A stretch of 17,802 nt of DNA from Candidatus Neomicrothrix sp. UBA6944 (GCA_002448715.1 DJZU01000103.1:1-17802); one strand, 5' to 3'; counted from the first letter of the stretch, positions 7,460-15,922 are shown. Numbers and translations: made by a program. The notes: a model not told the origin generated them from the sequence alone.

Positions 7460-7741
7460 CGACGGCCCCGCTGGTTGCTGTTGCCTACGTGCCACGACTT
7501 GCAGGACTTGCTCTGGTGGGAGCTCATAGGAGCGAACTTCTCTCGTCTGAACCTGGGAACTGGGTCTCCATGATCACAAAACTTTAGCTGGTTACAGCAC
7601 ATTGTCGTGTGCGCGCATCTGGGAAGACTGATTTGAACAGGAACAAACCTATGCCTGCTGCGTCAAATTCCAAGGATCTCAAATGACAGCAACTCATGCG
7701 CTGAAAGGCACTGTTCACTGCAAGGCGGCTACGGTCGGTCT
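7460..7741. other. Intergenic region without a confident gene
   Basis: About 280 bp upstream of the third LLM gene. It carries the stop-free upstream extension of the mini-protein frame (to 7573) and a short GC palindrome TGCGCGCA at 7610-7617. I see no clear promoter, RNA gene or terminator. Since the LLM ATG at 7742 has no Shine-Dalgarno, that transcript could be leaderless. Confidence 0.3.
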
Positions 7742-8812
7742 ATGGTCAGAATCTTTCAACAAATGGTGGCACGACCCGATTCGAGCCAAACCGCTGTCCG
7801 GCTAGAGGAACAGGGTTTCGATGGGGTGTCCTTCGTCGACTCACAAAATCTTTCCGGCGATGTGTACGTGGCTATGACCACAGCCGCGCAAGCTACAGAA
7901 ACGCTCCAGGTGAGTTCTGGAGTTACCAACCCAGTAACACGACACCCTGCTGTTACCGCTGGCGCCGTAGCGAGTGTGAATCGGTTAGCCCCAGGCCGCG
8001 TGCAGCTCGGCATCGGGCGTGGAGACTCGGCTTTGGCACATCTAGGTAGGGCACCGGCACGTGTGGCTGATTTTGAACGCTATCTCCAGGCGGTCCAGGC
8101 CTATCTTCGAGGTGAAGAAATCCCCTTCGAAGAATTGAATTTCGGTGAAACTCTGGCTCCGCTCGTCGATGAACTTGAATTGGCAGATACCGCAGGGACC
8201 AGCAAGATTTCTTGGCTCCCTGGGTCTGCGGGCAAGGTCCCTATTGAGGTGTCGGCGACCGGCCCCAGAGTCATCAGCGCTGCAGCGCGACACGCGGAGC
8301 GAGTCATGTTTGCCTTAGGTGCTGATCCGGAACGAATCGAATGGGGAATCCAAATTGCCCGTGATGCGCGCATTGAAGCTGGACTTGATGCAGACGAACT
8401 GGCATACGGCGCGTATATAAACGTGGTGTGTCACTCGGATTTAGAGCGAGCGAGAGACTTGGTGCGTGGAGGACTATCGACCTTCGCACGTTTCTCAGTG
8501 ATGCACGGCGAAGTTATTGGACCGGTGTCAGATGCTCAGCGCAAGGTTATGAACGAACTTCATGAGAACTACGACATGAAGAGTCACACACGTGCTGATA
8601 GCCAACAGGCTTCGGTGTTAACCCCGGAATTTGTAGACAGTTACGCAATAGTCGGAAATCCCGAAGTATGCATTGAAAAGGTGGGCATGCTCGAGACACT
8701 AGGTCTCGACAAACTCATTTTCGTCGGGGCGACAATGGGTACCAACAGAGATATCGCCGAGCAGTCCGACACCCTCATCCGTGACGAAGTGTTGCCCAGT
8801 TTGGCTCACTAA
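7742..8812 (+). CDS. LLM-class flavin/F420-dependent oxidoreductase, Mer-like
   Basis: This 356-residue luciferase-like protein is of a different subfamily from the other two in the window. It starts MVRIFQQMVARPDSS and has GFDGVSFVDSQNL, then the block VSSGVTNPVTRHPAVTAGAV followed by LGIGRGDSAL. That block is typical of the methylene-H4MPT reductase (Mer)-like and F420-dependent branch of LLM enzymes. VPIEVSATGPRVISAAARHAE and FVDSYAIVGNPEVCIEKV near the C-terminus complete the barrel. A cytoplasmic F420- or FMN-dependent redox role is likely; the substrate is unknown. The ATG at 7742 fits the family start, but no Shine-Dalgarno is visible. Its TAA (8810-8812) overlaps the stop of the convergent gene by 3 bases within a 4-base coding overlap. 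Confidence 0.88.
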   Translation: MVRIFQQMVARPDSSQTAVRLEEQGFDGVSFVDSQNLSGDVYVAMTTAAQATETLQVSSGVTNPVTRHPAVTAGAVASVNRLAPGRVQLGIGRGDSALAHLGRAPARVADFERYLQAVQAYLRGEEIPFEELNFGETLAPLVDELELADTAGTSKISWLPGSAGKVPIEVSATGPRVISAAARHAERVMFALGADPERIEWGIQIARDARIEAGLDADELAYGAYINVVCHSDLERARDLVRGGLSTFARFSVMHGEVIGPVSDAQRKVMNELHENYDMKSHTRADSQQASVLTPEFVDSYAIVGNPEVCIEKVGMLETLGLDKLIFVGATMGTNRDIAEQSDTLIRDEVLPSLAH

Positions 8813-9957
8813 AGCGAGTCTAGAAGCGCCCGACTGTACATATTCGCAGCGTGATCCCAAGTCAATATTGCGTGCGAACGCGCTGCATTTACATCACGCC
8901 ACAGACGTTGTATCGGTTCATCGGCGCGCATAGCGTTCGCTCCACTTGCCTCATACAGACGATCAACTGCGCTAGCCAGAGTTTTTACTCCAAAACCGCA
9001 GTCTCTGATTATGGATGCGTTGAGCACCGCGTCGACGTTTTCGACCGCACCCAATTGATCCAGACGCGCGGCTGCGTCGTACAGTAGTAATTCCGCAGCG
9101 TGAATCTCAGCAGTGGATTCTGCGAGCCGGTAGCCGGCAGCCGGATCGTTGCGTTGAACATCCCCAAGTGCCACCAGAAAGTGATCATCGAGTCGCTCTT
9201 GGAAACGACGTACCGCAGCTTTTGCGGCACCGATAACAGGAGCGGCCAAGACGAGAATCGCTGTCGTGCGCCACGGGCATGTATACAGAGGGCCGCCGTA
9301 ATGTAATTGCCCTGGGGCTCTGCGAGTCATCGTTTCAGTAACTCGCAAAACTCGATGAGAGGGCACAGCGACTTCGTCGGCGATTACCAAATCCTTGCTA
9401 CCGGTGCCCCTGAGACCGACCACATCCCAGGACCTGTGATCGATGATGACGTCTTCAGCAGGAAGTGCGCAAATGACGGGCGTGACTTCCTCGCCGGGAA
9501 GAAAACCGCCAACACTTAACCATGGTGCGTGATCGCAACCTGAACCGAACCCAAAGCGACCAGAAACGATGACATCGTCTCCTTCTTGCCGAAACTGCGT
9601 TTTCGGAACGATGGAAGCGCTCACCAGATTCGTCGGATCTTCCCAGATCTCGTGCTGACCTTCGATAGGCATCTGCGCCAGCATCCAACCGTGAGCACTC
9701 CAGACAGCAAGACACCAAGAAGTCGCCATGCAATATTCACCAGCTACTGCGACAGCACGCATGTGATTCTCAATGCTTGACTGGGCTCCACCAAAGTCGG
9801 TTGGCTGTAGAAGACGAGCCGCGCCGATAGTCCTTATATCAGCTGCGTTATCGGCATCTATGCAGCCAACTTCGTCAGCCAACGCAGATTTCTTCTCCCA
9901 TGAAGGACCCACAGAGTGAAGGCCATCAATAACCGATTCAAGATTCACAACACCCAC
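8809..9957 (-). CDS. Group D flavin monooxygenase / acyl-CoA-dehydrogenase-like protein (HsaA-type)
   Basis: This 382-residue protein has the acyl-CoA-dehydrogenase fold as used by two-component flavin oxygenases such as HsaA, HpaB/HpaH-like and DszC. The supporting segments are ARLLQPTDFGGAQS, GEYCMATSWCLAVWSAHGWM, VSGRFGFGSGCDHAPWLSVG, VVGLRGTGSKDLVIADEVAV and the C-terminal EPIQRLWRDVNAARSHAILT with its conserved Arg-Asp and His. Such enzymes hydroxylate aromatic or sulfur compounds using reduced flavin from a partner reductase. No reductase gene is visible here. The start is GTG at 9957; a second GTG at 9948 sits 9 nt further in behind AGGGTGGG and may be the real start. A true acyl-CoA dehydrogenase is less likely. 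The substrate is unknown. Confidence 0.85.
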   Translation of the reverse strand: MGVVNLESVIDGLHSVGPSWEKKSALADEVGCIDADNAADIRTIGAARLLQPTDFGGAQSSIENHMRAVAVAGEYCMATSWCLAVWSAHGWMLAQMPIEGQHEIWEDPTNLVSASIVPKTQFRQEGDDVIVSGRFGFGSGCDHAPWLSVGGFLPGEEVTPVICALPAEDVIIDHRSWDVVGLRGTGSKDLVIADEVAVPSHRVLRVTETMTRRAPGQLHYGGPLYTCPWRTTAILVLAAPVIGAAKAAVRRFQERLDDHFLVALGDVQRNDPAAGYRLAESTAEIHAAELLLYDAAARLDQLGAVENVDAVLNASIIRDCGFGVKTLASAVDRLYEASGANAMRADEPIQRLWRDVNAARSHAILTWDHAANMYSRALLDSL

Positions 9958-10054
9958 CCTAGAGAGCCTAAGGCCCCCTGAGTCAACAACTAGAAAGATT
10001 CCTTGTCGCTGTCGTCGCTATGGTGGCAACCACAGAACTTTCGATCGGGGTGTC
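9958..10054. promoter_or_regulatory. Divergent intergenic region (monooxygenase / SDR)
   Basis: These 97 bp between divergent starts should hold both promoters. A short palindrome GCCT-A-AGGC lies at 9966-9974. No clear -10/-35 boxes were found. Confidence 0.2.
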
Positions 10055-10774
10055 ATGGGACGTGTAGACGGCAAAGTAATAATCATTACGGGGGGCGCGA
10101 GAGGCCAGGGCGCCGCTGAAGCTGAGTTGTTCCGTGACGAAGGCGCCCAAGTTGTCATCACCGATGTCCTCGAAGAACAAGGCGGACAAACAGCAGCCAC
10201 TTTAGGAGTTGACTTTTTGTTACATGACGTGTCGTCAGCCTCAGAGTGGGACGTCGTTGTTTCAGATGTAATTGACCGCCATGGACGCATCGACGCCCTC
10301 ATTAACAATGCGGGCATCTTGAGAGGCGCAAGACTCGTCAATACCAGTGACGAGATATGGGACCAAACGATTGCGATCAACCAAACAGGGGTTTTCTATG
10401 GAATGAGAGCAGTCGCACCTCAAATGATTGAGCAAGGTTCAGGATCGATTGTCAACATCAGCTCCGTAGCCGGCTTAGAAGCCACTTTCGCATCGATGGC
10501 CTACGGAGCTACAAAGTGGGCTGTTCGCGGCATGAGTAAAATAGCTGCCCTTGAACTTGGGCGGCATAACGTTCGAGTGAACTCGATTCATCCTGGACTC
10601 ATCAACACCGACATGACTTCTGAGTTCGACAAAGACCGCATGGTCCGTTCGATCCCGCTGGGGCGTGAGGCTGAGCCTTCAGAAGTTGCTGCAGTTGCTC
10701 TTTTTCTTGCTTCCGATGACTCAAGTTACTGCTCCGGTCAAGAATTCACCGTCGACGGCGGCATGCACCGATAG
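10055..10774 (+). CDS. Short-chain dehydrogenase/reductase (classical SDR)
   Basis: This 239-residue classical SDR is full length. It has the cofactor motif TGGARGQG (12-19), an acidic D37 at the end of the second strand (suggesting NAD(H) over NADP(H)), NNAG (84-87), catalytic S137 in NISSVAG, and Y150-x-x-x-K154 in YGATK. HPGLINTDMT and YCSGQEFTVDGGMHR at the C-terminus are also typical. It resembles FabG-like and 20-beta-hydroxysteroid-dehydrogenase-like enzymes, so it should interconvert an alcohol and a ketone in the cytoplasm. The ATG at 10055 follows a GGGG stretch and begins at the first strand. The stop is followed with no gap by the MFS gene, implying co-transcription and translational coupling, and perhaps a shared substrate with the transporter. 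Confidence 0.93.
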   Translation: MGRVDGKVIIITGGARGQGAAEAELFRDEGAQVVITDVLEEQGGQTAATLGVDFLLHDVSSASEWDVVVSDVIDRHGRIDALINNAGILRGARLVNTSDEIWDQTIAINQTGVFYGMRAVAPQMIEQGSGSIVNISSVAGLEATFASMAYGATKWAVRGMSKIAALELGRHNVRVNSIHPGLINTDMTSEFDKDRMVRSIPLGREAEPSEVAAVALFLASDDSSYCSGQEFTVDGGMHR

Positions 10775-12061
10775 GTGAGCAACACTTTCGACGCCTTCAA
10801 AGTTAGGTATTTCCCACTGATCTTTGCATCAGGGTGGACGTGGAATTTGTCGCGATGGGGAGTGTCCTTTATTGGACCTTTCATCGCCAATGACCTGACC
10901 GGATCCGCTCGCATGGTGCAACTCGCGGGCGTGGCCCTTTGGTCCCCATTGCTGTTCGGGGGAGCAGTCGGCGGCTGGGTGTCAGACCGCTTTGACCGCC
11001 GCAAGATTGTAATTGGGCAGTTCTTTGTGACTATCCCAGGGCTCATCATCCTCGGCGGGATAGAACTCGCAGGAAGACTTCAGCTATGGATGATCTACCC
11101 TGTTCTATTCGTCACCGGTGTCGGATGGGTCTTTGACATGGTTGGCCGACGAGTGATCGTGTACGACGTCGTTGGTTCAGAAAAAATTGACAACGCCTTA
11201 GCGATCGAAAGTAGCGGCACTGCGATTTCCCTGGCCCTGGGCGCAGTAGCCGGTGGATCACTAATTCAAGCTTTGAGTGTTGGGTGGGCGCTGATTTTCA
11301 TGGGCGCCTTGCAGGTGATTTCTTTAGCGACGTTCACAGCGGTTCCACGGTTGGCGCGGCGGCAACAAGCGACAGCGACTGGCGTTTCAGCACTGTTAGA
11401 GGGAATCCGGATGCTGAGAACCGAGAAAGGTCTCATTTCCGTTCTTGGGGTGACTGCGTTCGTTAATTTCTTCTTTTTCTCCGCATCCCCGTTACTGCAA
11501 GTAGTTGGCGGCAAGTTCAATGTAGGCCCGGCGTTGCTGGGTCTATTGGCAGCCATGCTGGGCGTCGGAATGTTCGCAGGGTCTCTTGGCATTGCTCACT
11601 ATCAGCCGCGTCGCCGTGGTCTTCTCTATGTTGTCGGTTCCTATATTGCCTTCGCTTTCATGACGGGGTTTGCTTTAGCACCTTGGTACGCGGCCTCTGC
11701 CGCATTCCTGGTCCTAGCAGCAGTAGGTATGGGATTCTTCGGATCCACCCAGTCGGTGCTTGTTATGGACGCTGTGTCAGAACAACACCGCGGTCGCGCT
11801 TTGGGTCTACTGAGTAGCGCTATCGGCGTGCTGCCGTTGGGAATGCTGGTCGTAGGCGAAATCGCCGAAGTCGTGGGAGCCTCAGGAGCGATAACTCTTT
11901 CGGTGCTTAGCGGCGCTGTGCTGATGACCGTTTTCTTGCGTTTCAGGCCTGAAGCTAGCTACATGAGCCAGTCGGCTCGGGAGGCAGCAGTTGAGAAATA
12001 CGAGCAGCCGGACCTACCCGAAGATCGGAGACCCGACGTGTTTAATTTGAAACCACTTTGA
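10775..12061 (+). CDS. MFS transporter (EntS/MFS_3-like), GTG start
   Basis: This 428-residue polytopic membrane protein has about 12 hydrophobic spans. The MFS motif A reads GWVSDRFDRRK (67-77) in the loop between spans 2 and 3. The N-terminus FKVRYFPLIFASGWTWNLSR and the overall pattern resemble EntS-type exporters (MFS_3). It could export or import a small organic compound; direction and substrate are inference. It starts with GTG at 10775, the base after the SDR stop. The cytoplasmic C-terminal tail is charged and ends RRPDVFNLKPL (12026-12058), closely matching the tail of the second MFS protein in this window. The stop is 1 bp from the stop of the convergent hydrolase gene. Confidence 0.92.
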   Translation: MSNTFDAFKVRYFPLIFASGWTWNLSRWGVSFIGPFIANDLTGSARMVQLAGVALWSPLLFGGAVGGWVSDRFDRRKIVIGQFFVTIPGLIILGGIELAGRLQLWMIYPVLFVTGVGWVFDMVGRRVIVYDVVGSEKIDNALAIESSGTAISLALGAVAGGSLIQALSVGWALIFMGALQVISLATFTAVPRLARRQQATATGVSALLEGIRMLRTEKGLISVLGVTAFVNFFFFSASPLLQVVGGKFNVGPALLGLLAAMLGVGMFAGSLGIAHYQPRRRGLLYVVGSYIAFAFMTGFALAPWYAASAAFLVLAAVGMGFFGSTQSVLVMDAVSEQHRGRALGLLSSAIGVLPLGMLVVGEIAEVVGASGAITLSVLSGAVLMTVFLRFRPEASYMSQSAREAAVEKYEQPDLPEDRRPDVFNLKPL

Positions 12062-12062
12062 C

Positions 12063-12704
12063 TTAGACCGTTGCTAGCCAATCTCTGAGATCAAACAACG
12101 AAGCATTTGAGATCTCATGACCCATTGGATACTCCGCGTAGTCAGGTTCACAACCCGAATCAATGAGGACATCGCGAATCCGGCGACCTCGTTCGATGTC
12201 AACCATTGGATCAAGAGTGCCGTGTTGGATCAAAGTATCGGGCACCTGTGTCAGGTCATATTCGAAATCCGATATCTCCTGAAGCATTCCGGATAGGCAT
12301 GCCATCGCTGCGGGTCGAACGTCTGTGTCTTTCGAAAGACTGACAGCCAGTGTCATCGCGCACCCTTGAGAAAAACCGATGATGACCATCTCCGAACGCT
12401 GAAAGCTTCCGGCTTCACATACAGCATCGATAGTCCGATCAATGGACTGCACCGAAGTCCGGAAGGTTTCAGAGTCAACGCCCCCGGTATCGTCGCGTTC
12501 GTACCATGCGGCACCAAAAGGGACCAGGTCAATTGGGGCTCGAAAACAAACCGAGGTGAAACGCCCGTCAGGGTCAATGTGTTGCACCAGCGGTGCCAAG
12601 TCGTTTTCGTCGGCACCGAAACCATGCAGCAATACCAGCAGTCGGTCACCGGGTCCTAACGAACCGACCGGATTCACTTTTAATAGGTCGTGGTCTTGTC
12701 CCAT
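12063..12704 (-). CDS. Phospholipase/carboxylesterase-family alpha/beta hydrolase
   Basis: From the ATG at 12702-12704 this is 213 residues, usual for COG0400-type carboxylesterases. LLVLLHGFGADENDL (oxyanion region), the nucleophile elbow GFSQG with S112, then D165 in HGTLDPMVD and H196 in PMGHEIS give a complete catalytic triad. It should hydrolyse small esters, lysophospholipid-like or thioester substrates in the cytoplasm; no signal peptide is present. A GTG at 12770 would add 22 residues without homology, while the chosen ATG has AGGGG at 5-nt spacing. It lies between two MFS genes on the opposite strand. Confidence 0.9.
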   Translation of the reverse strand: MGQDHDLLKVNPVGSLGPGDRLLVLLHGFGADENDLAPLVQHIDPDGRFTSVCFRAPIDLVPFGAAWYERDDTGGVDSETFRTSVQSIDRTIDAVCEAGSFQRSEMVIIGFSQGCAMTLAVSLSKDTDVRPAAMACLSGMLQEISDFEYDLTQVPDTLIQHGTLDPMVDIERGRRIRDVLIDSGCEPDYAEYPMGHEISNASLFDLRDWLATV

Positions 12705-12826
12705 TGGACCCCTGACGCTAGAGGCTGTCGTAATCGCAATACGATAGGCGAGACGGCTCTGCGTCACCACGTGATACTCACAACAACTTCGTCTAGGAAG
12801 CGACGAACTGTCATGACTCGCTTACG
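12705..12826. promoter_or_regulatory. Divergent intergenic region (hydrolase / MFS)
   Basis: These 122 bp separate divergent starts and should contain both promoters. The part to 12770 is also open in the hydrolase frame. No convincing promoter boxes or repeats were seen. Confidence 0.2.
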
Positions 12827-14122
12827 ATGTCGAAGGACATGACTGACGCGACCGATCATTTTGATACTCCTCGGGCGTGGGCCGTTGCCGTGGGCGCTTC
12901 CATAGCGAATGGGGTTGCTTTCGGCGTTCTGTACACCTTCGGCGCCTTTGTAAGTTCGATGGGGAAAGAGTTCAATACAAAACTTGGGCCCACCTCTATT
13001 GTGTTCGGTCTCTCCATGTTCCTGTTCTTCGGAATGGGAGCGATATCGGGTCGTTGGGCCGACCGTTACGGCCCGCGACCGCTGCTAGTGGTTGGCGGGG
13101 CTATGTTTTGCGCCGGTCTAGTAGCTACCTCATTCGTGACAGCGATATGGCAGGGCTACATTGTGTACGGAATCGGATGTGGACTTGGTGGAGGGATTTT
13201 CTGCTCCCCGTTGTTCTCGACCGTCGCAACCTTCTTTGTGAAGTACAGGGCTTTGGCGCAAGGAGTCGCCGCCACTGGCTCGGGCTTCGGAACACTTTTG
13301 TTAGTTCCGTTTGCTAAGGCCATCATCGATACAGAGGGTTGGCGCAATAGCTATCGGATACTGGCCGTGATATCCGCTGTCGGCTTTTTAATTGGCCTGG
13401 TCCTGGTGCGACGGTCGCCATCGCAGGCCCCGGGAGTTGCCGGAGGACATGTCCGAAACGTCATGCGGACCAGAGAATTCAAAACCATTTCCGTTGCATT
13501 TGGTCTCATGTCCATGGCGTTGATGGGTTCCTTTGCCTTTGTCATCAAATTTGCCGAGGACGATGGCATCACTCCGGCAAGGGCCGCTTTGTTGATGAGC
13601 GTCGTGGGCGCATCAAGTATTTTGGGCCGGCTCCTACTCACTGCGGTAGCAGGGAAACTCGGCTCTGTGCGGTTGCTGCAGATAGCACTCATGGCGCAGC
13701 CGGTCGCATACTTTTTTTGGATCATCGCGAATGGTCGCTACTACTTGCTCGTGATTTTTGCTGCCTTACTCGGCCTGACTTATGGCGGCTTCGTTGCCTT
13801 GGCTGGTGATGTTGTTGCCTTCTATTTCGGTTTGGTGGGTATCGGCGCGGTTACAGGAATGCTTTTTTTCTACTCGGGCTTTGGCAGCCTGATAGGGCCA
13901 CCCATCGTAGGGTTCCTAGCCGATCTATCGACGCTCCGCATCGTGCCAGTAGGGGCAGTGTTTGTGATGGCATCGCTTGGAGCTGTCGTTTTACTCACAG
14001 CATCCACCAAGCCTGTTGACTTTGGTCCGGTTCAACCAACCTCACCACCTGAAGCTGAAATGGCAGTTGGTAATGGAACGACATCCCGTCGGCCCACGGT
14101 GTTTGAGCTCGAACCGGTCTGA
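12827..14122 (+). CDS. MFS transporter, OFA/monocarboxylate-transporter-like
   Basis: This 431-residue polytopic membrane protein has about 12 spans. Span 1 (AWAVAVGASIANGVAFGVLY) and the short loop with KEFNTKLGPTS are typical of OFA (oxalate/formate) and MCT-like permeases. Motif A reads GRWADRYGPRP (75-85). Spans 4 and 5 carry GIGCGLGGGIFCSPLF and GVAATGSGFGTLLLVPF. Uptake of a carboxylate would fit the neighbouring CoA-transferases, but that is inference. The ATG at 12827 is chosen; an in-frame ATG at 12839 is too close to its only Shine-Dalgarno. The C-terminus ends RRPTVFELEPV (14087-14119), like the other MFS in this window despite their different subfamilies. It is followed at 57 bp by the amidohydrolase, possibly in the same transcript. 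Confidence 0.92.
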   Translation: MSKDMTDATDHFDTPRAWAVAVGASIANGVAFGVLYTFGAFVSSMGKEFNTKLGPTSIVFGLSMFLFFGMGAISGRWADRYGPRPLLVVGGAMFCAGLVATSFVTAIWQGYIVYGIGCGLGGGIFCSPLFSTVATFFVKYRALAQGVAATGSGFGTLLLVPFAKAIIDTEGWRNSYRILAVISAVGFLIGLVLVRRSPSQAPGVAGGHVRNVMRTREFKTISVAFGLMSMALMGSFAFVIKFAEDDGITPARAALLMSVVGASSILGRLLLTAVAGKLGSVRLLQIALMAQPVAYFFWIIANGRYYLLVIFAALLGLTYGGFVALAGDVVAFYFGLVGIGAVTGMLFFYSGFGSLIGPPIVGFLADLSTLRIVPVGAVFVMASLGAVVLLTASTKPVDFGPVQPTSPPEAEMAVGNGTTSRRPTVFELEPV

Positions 14123-14164
14123 TTGGGCGCAAGAAACTAGAGTGCTGCGGGAGGGGCTGAACAA

Positions 14165-14171
14165 AGAGGGG
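14165..14171 (+). promoter_or_regulatory. Strong Shine-Dalgarno for the amidohydrolase
   Basis: AGAGGGG lies 8 nt before the ATG at 14180. It is the clearest ribosome binding site in the window and fixes that start. Most other starts here have weak or no such site. Confidence 0.7.
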
Positions 14172-14179
14172 CGAAAGCA

Positions 14180-15358
14180 ATGTCAGTAGTGAGCGAGATT
14201 TTTCCAGGGATCAGCATTATCGACTCTGATACCCACTGGTCAGAACCACACGATTTGTGGACCAGTTTGGCCCCGGCCAAATACAAGGACCTCGTTCCTC
14301 AGATAAAAGAGCACAACGGACGACGCAAATGGGTGGTGAACGGTGACATACCAATAGCTGGCGATTCTGCAGTCAGCGCGATCATGCCCGATGGCGAGAA
14401 AATGCTTGGCCTACGATTCCTAAAGGCCGACATTGACATGGTGCATGCCGCTAGTTACGACTGTGATGCGCGTTTAGATCTAATGGATCGAATGGGTATC
14501 AGCCACGGAATTGTGTACCCAAATGTTGGTGGCTTCGGAAACCAGAACTTCTTGCGTGTCGAAGATGAGGCTCTGCGAATCGCATGTGTAGAGATATACA
14601 ACGACTGGATGGCCGATCTACAACAGCGCTCGGGGGGTCGCATTCTTCCTATGGCTCTCGTCCCTTGGTGGGATATCGAAGCCTCGGTTGCCGAAGTTGA
14701 CCGAATGCAAAAAAATGGGGCTAAAGGAATCGTCATGTGCTCCAATCCCCACGACTCTGGGATGCCCAATTTTGCTCAACCCGAATGGCGTCCATTTTGG
14801 GAAATCTGCGAAGCCTTACGAATGCCAATCAACTTTCATATCGGAGCTTCCGAAGGAGACATCAACTGGTCCGGATCTGTTCCATATGACACGTGGTCCG
14901 GTGACGTAAAGATCAGCCTCGGGGGCGCAGCGATCTTTCTCGGACAGTTGCGATGGATGGTGAACCTATTAGTAAGCGATGTGCCGGAGCGCTACCCGAA
15001 CTTAAAATTCGTTTCAGTTGAATCAGGAGTTGGCTGGATCCCGTTTTTGCTCGACGCTCTCGATTACCAATGCGGGGAAACAGCTCCAGAGCATTTGGCT
15101 CACCTGTCGATGAAACCATCCGAGTATTTCAGACGGCAGTTCTATGGCTGCTTTTGGTTTGAATCCAAGACCCTCGCCCCGGCGATAGACCACATTGGGC
15201 CAGATCGGATCATGTTTGAAACCGATATTCCCCATCCGACCTGTCTCTACCCCCATAGCGTCGAACGTGTCAGAGAGGCCATCCAAGAGCTGGCTCCCGA
15301 AGTGCAGAAAAAAATTCTTCAAGATAACGCCGCCGATTTGTATGGCATAGAGGTTTAA
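14180..15358 (+). CDS. Amidohydrolase 2 (ACMSD-like) family metal-dependent hydrolase
   Basis: This 392-residue TIM-barrel protein of the amidohydrolase-2 / ACMSD-like group catalyses metal-dependent hydrolysis or decarboxylation. The N-terminal site is IDSDTHWSEPHDLW (D17, H19, E22) rather than the HxH of many relatives. Other likely metal or catalytic residues are H220 (INFHIGASEGD), E281 (FVSVESGVGWIPFLLD) and D349/H352 (FETDIPHPTCLYP). The length and order match the family. Members often act on ring-cleavage products or other carboxylates. The start is supported by a strong Shine-Dalgarno. The next gene starts 7 bp after the stop, so it heads a tight three-gene run ending in a CoA-transferase. 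The substrate is unknown. Confidence 0.9.
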   Translation: MSVVSEIFPGISIIDSDTHWSEPHDLWTSLAPAKYKDLVPQIKEHNGRRKWVVNGDIPIAGDSAVSAIMPDGEKMLGLRFLKADIDMVHAASYDCDARLDLMDRMGISHGIVYPNVGGFGNQNFLRVEDEALRIACVEIYNDWMADLQQRSGGRILPMALVPWWDIEASVAEVDRMQKNGAKGIVMCSNPHDSGMPNFAQPEWRPFWEICEALRMPINFHIGASEGDINWSGSVPYDTWSGDVKISLGGAAIFLGQLRWMVNLLVSDVPERYPNLKFVSVESGVGWIPFLLDALDYQCGETAPEHLAHLSMKPSEYFRRQFYGCFWFESKTLAPAIDHIGPDRIMFETDIPHPTCLYPHSVERVREAIQELAPEVQKKILQDNAADLYGIEV

Positions 15359-15364
15359 CTCTCG

Positions 15365-15922
15365 GTGACATTGACCGGTCGCAGAGTGGACGAGCCAGGC
15401 AACGGGCTAGTTGAAGTCTTCTCTCTGCCTACCAATGAAGAGACGCTTCTTCGCTTGTTAGAAAAAGTGTTCGAGCATTGGCAGACGGTGCAGTTTGGGC
15501 CAATCATTCAGGGAGCGGCCTATGAAATCAAGGCACCTTGCGCCCCGCGGATCACGGTGTTGGACGGTTATGCGACGCTTGACTTCAAGCAATGGCACAT
15601 GCACGTATGTATCGGGCCAACAGTCGGAGATCCATCAAATCCGACTGCGCCAGAAGTTGCGGCGATCCGACCATGTCAACGAGCAGAGCTTTATCGGCTG
15701 ATTAGAGAAGATGCCCCGGTGTCTTGGGGCCTTCGTCTTTATAACGGTGCAGAAGAGCAACTACTCACGGTTCTGTTGCCGAACCCTTTCCTTGATGACA
15801 ACGACATTCCCTGTGAACCCAACTGGGAGCGGCTCGCCCTATGGGATGACCTAAGAGAGCAGTTTTTAAATATCGGTCCGGATTCGTTCGACCGCTCGGG
15901 TCGACATTTCATACATGGATAA
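15365..15922 (+). CDS. Conserved protein of unknown function, 185 aa
   Basis: I do not assign a function. The protein is soluble, without signal peptide or membrane span. Its most family-like segments are FGPIIQGAAYEIKAPCAP, LDGYATLDFKQWHMHVCIGP, PVSWGLRLYNGAEEQLLTVL followed by LPNPFL, and DRSGRHFIHG at the C-terminus. The HMH pair near residue 80 and C83 could bind a metal or cofactor, but this is a guess. The start is GTG at 15365, 6 nt after the amidohydrolase stop, with AGAGG upstream inside that gene. Tight coupling to an amidohydrolase and a CoA-transferase suggests an accessory step in the same catabolic route. Confidence 0.75.
   Translation: MTLTGRRVDEPGNGLVEVFSLPTNEETLLRLLEKVFEHWQTVQFGPIIQGAAYEIKAPCAPRITVLDGYATLDFKQWHMHVCIGPTVGDPSNPTAPEVAAIRPCQRAELYRLIREDAPVSWGLRLYNGAEEQLLTVLLPNPFLDDNDIPCEPNWERLALWDDLREQFLNIGPDSFDRSGRHFIHG

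Noticed and set aside
7610..7617. TGCGCGCA palindrome as an operator
   Set aside because: Eight-base palindromes are common by chance and nothing else around it supports a binding site.
7683..7838. ATG at 7683 opening a frame upstream of the third LLM gene
   Set aside because: It is out of frame with the LLM protein, runs into it and stops at a TAG without any recognisable content.
12877..13317. 146-codon plus-strand frame inside the second MFS gene
   Set aside because: It overlaps the MFS frame, is rich in Arg, Trp and Cys, and has no recognisable domain.
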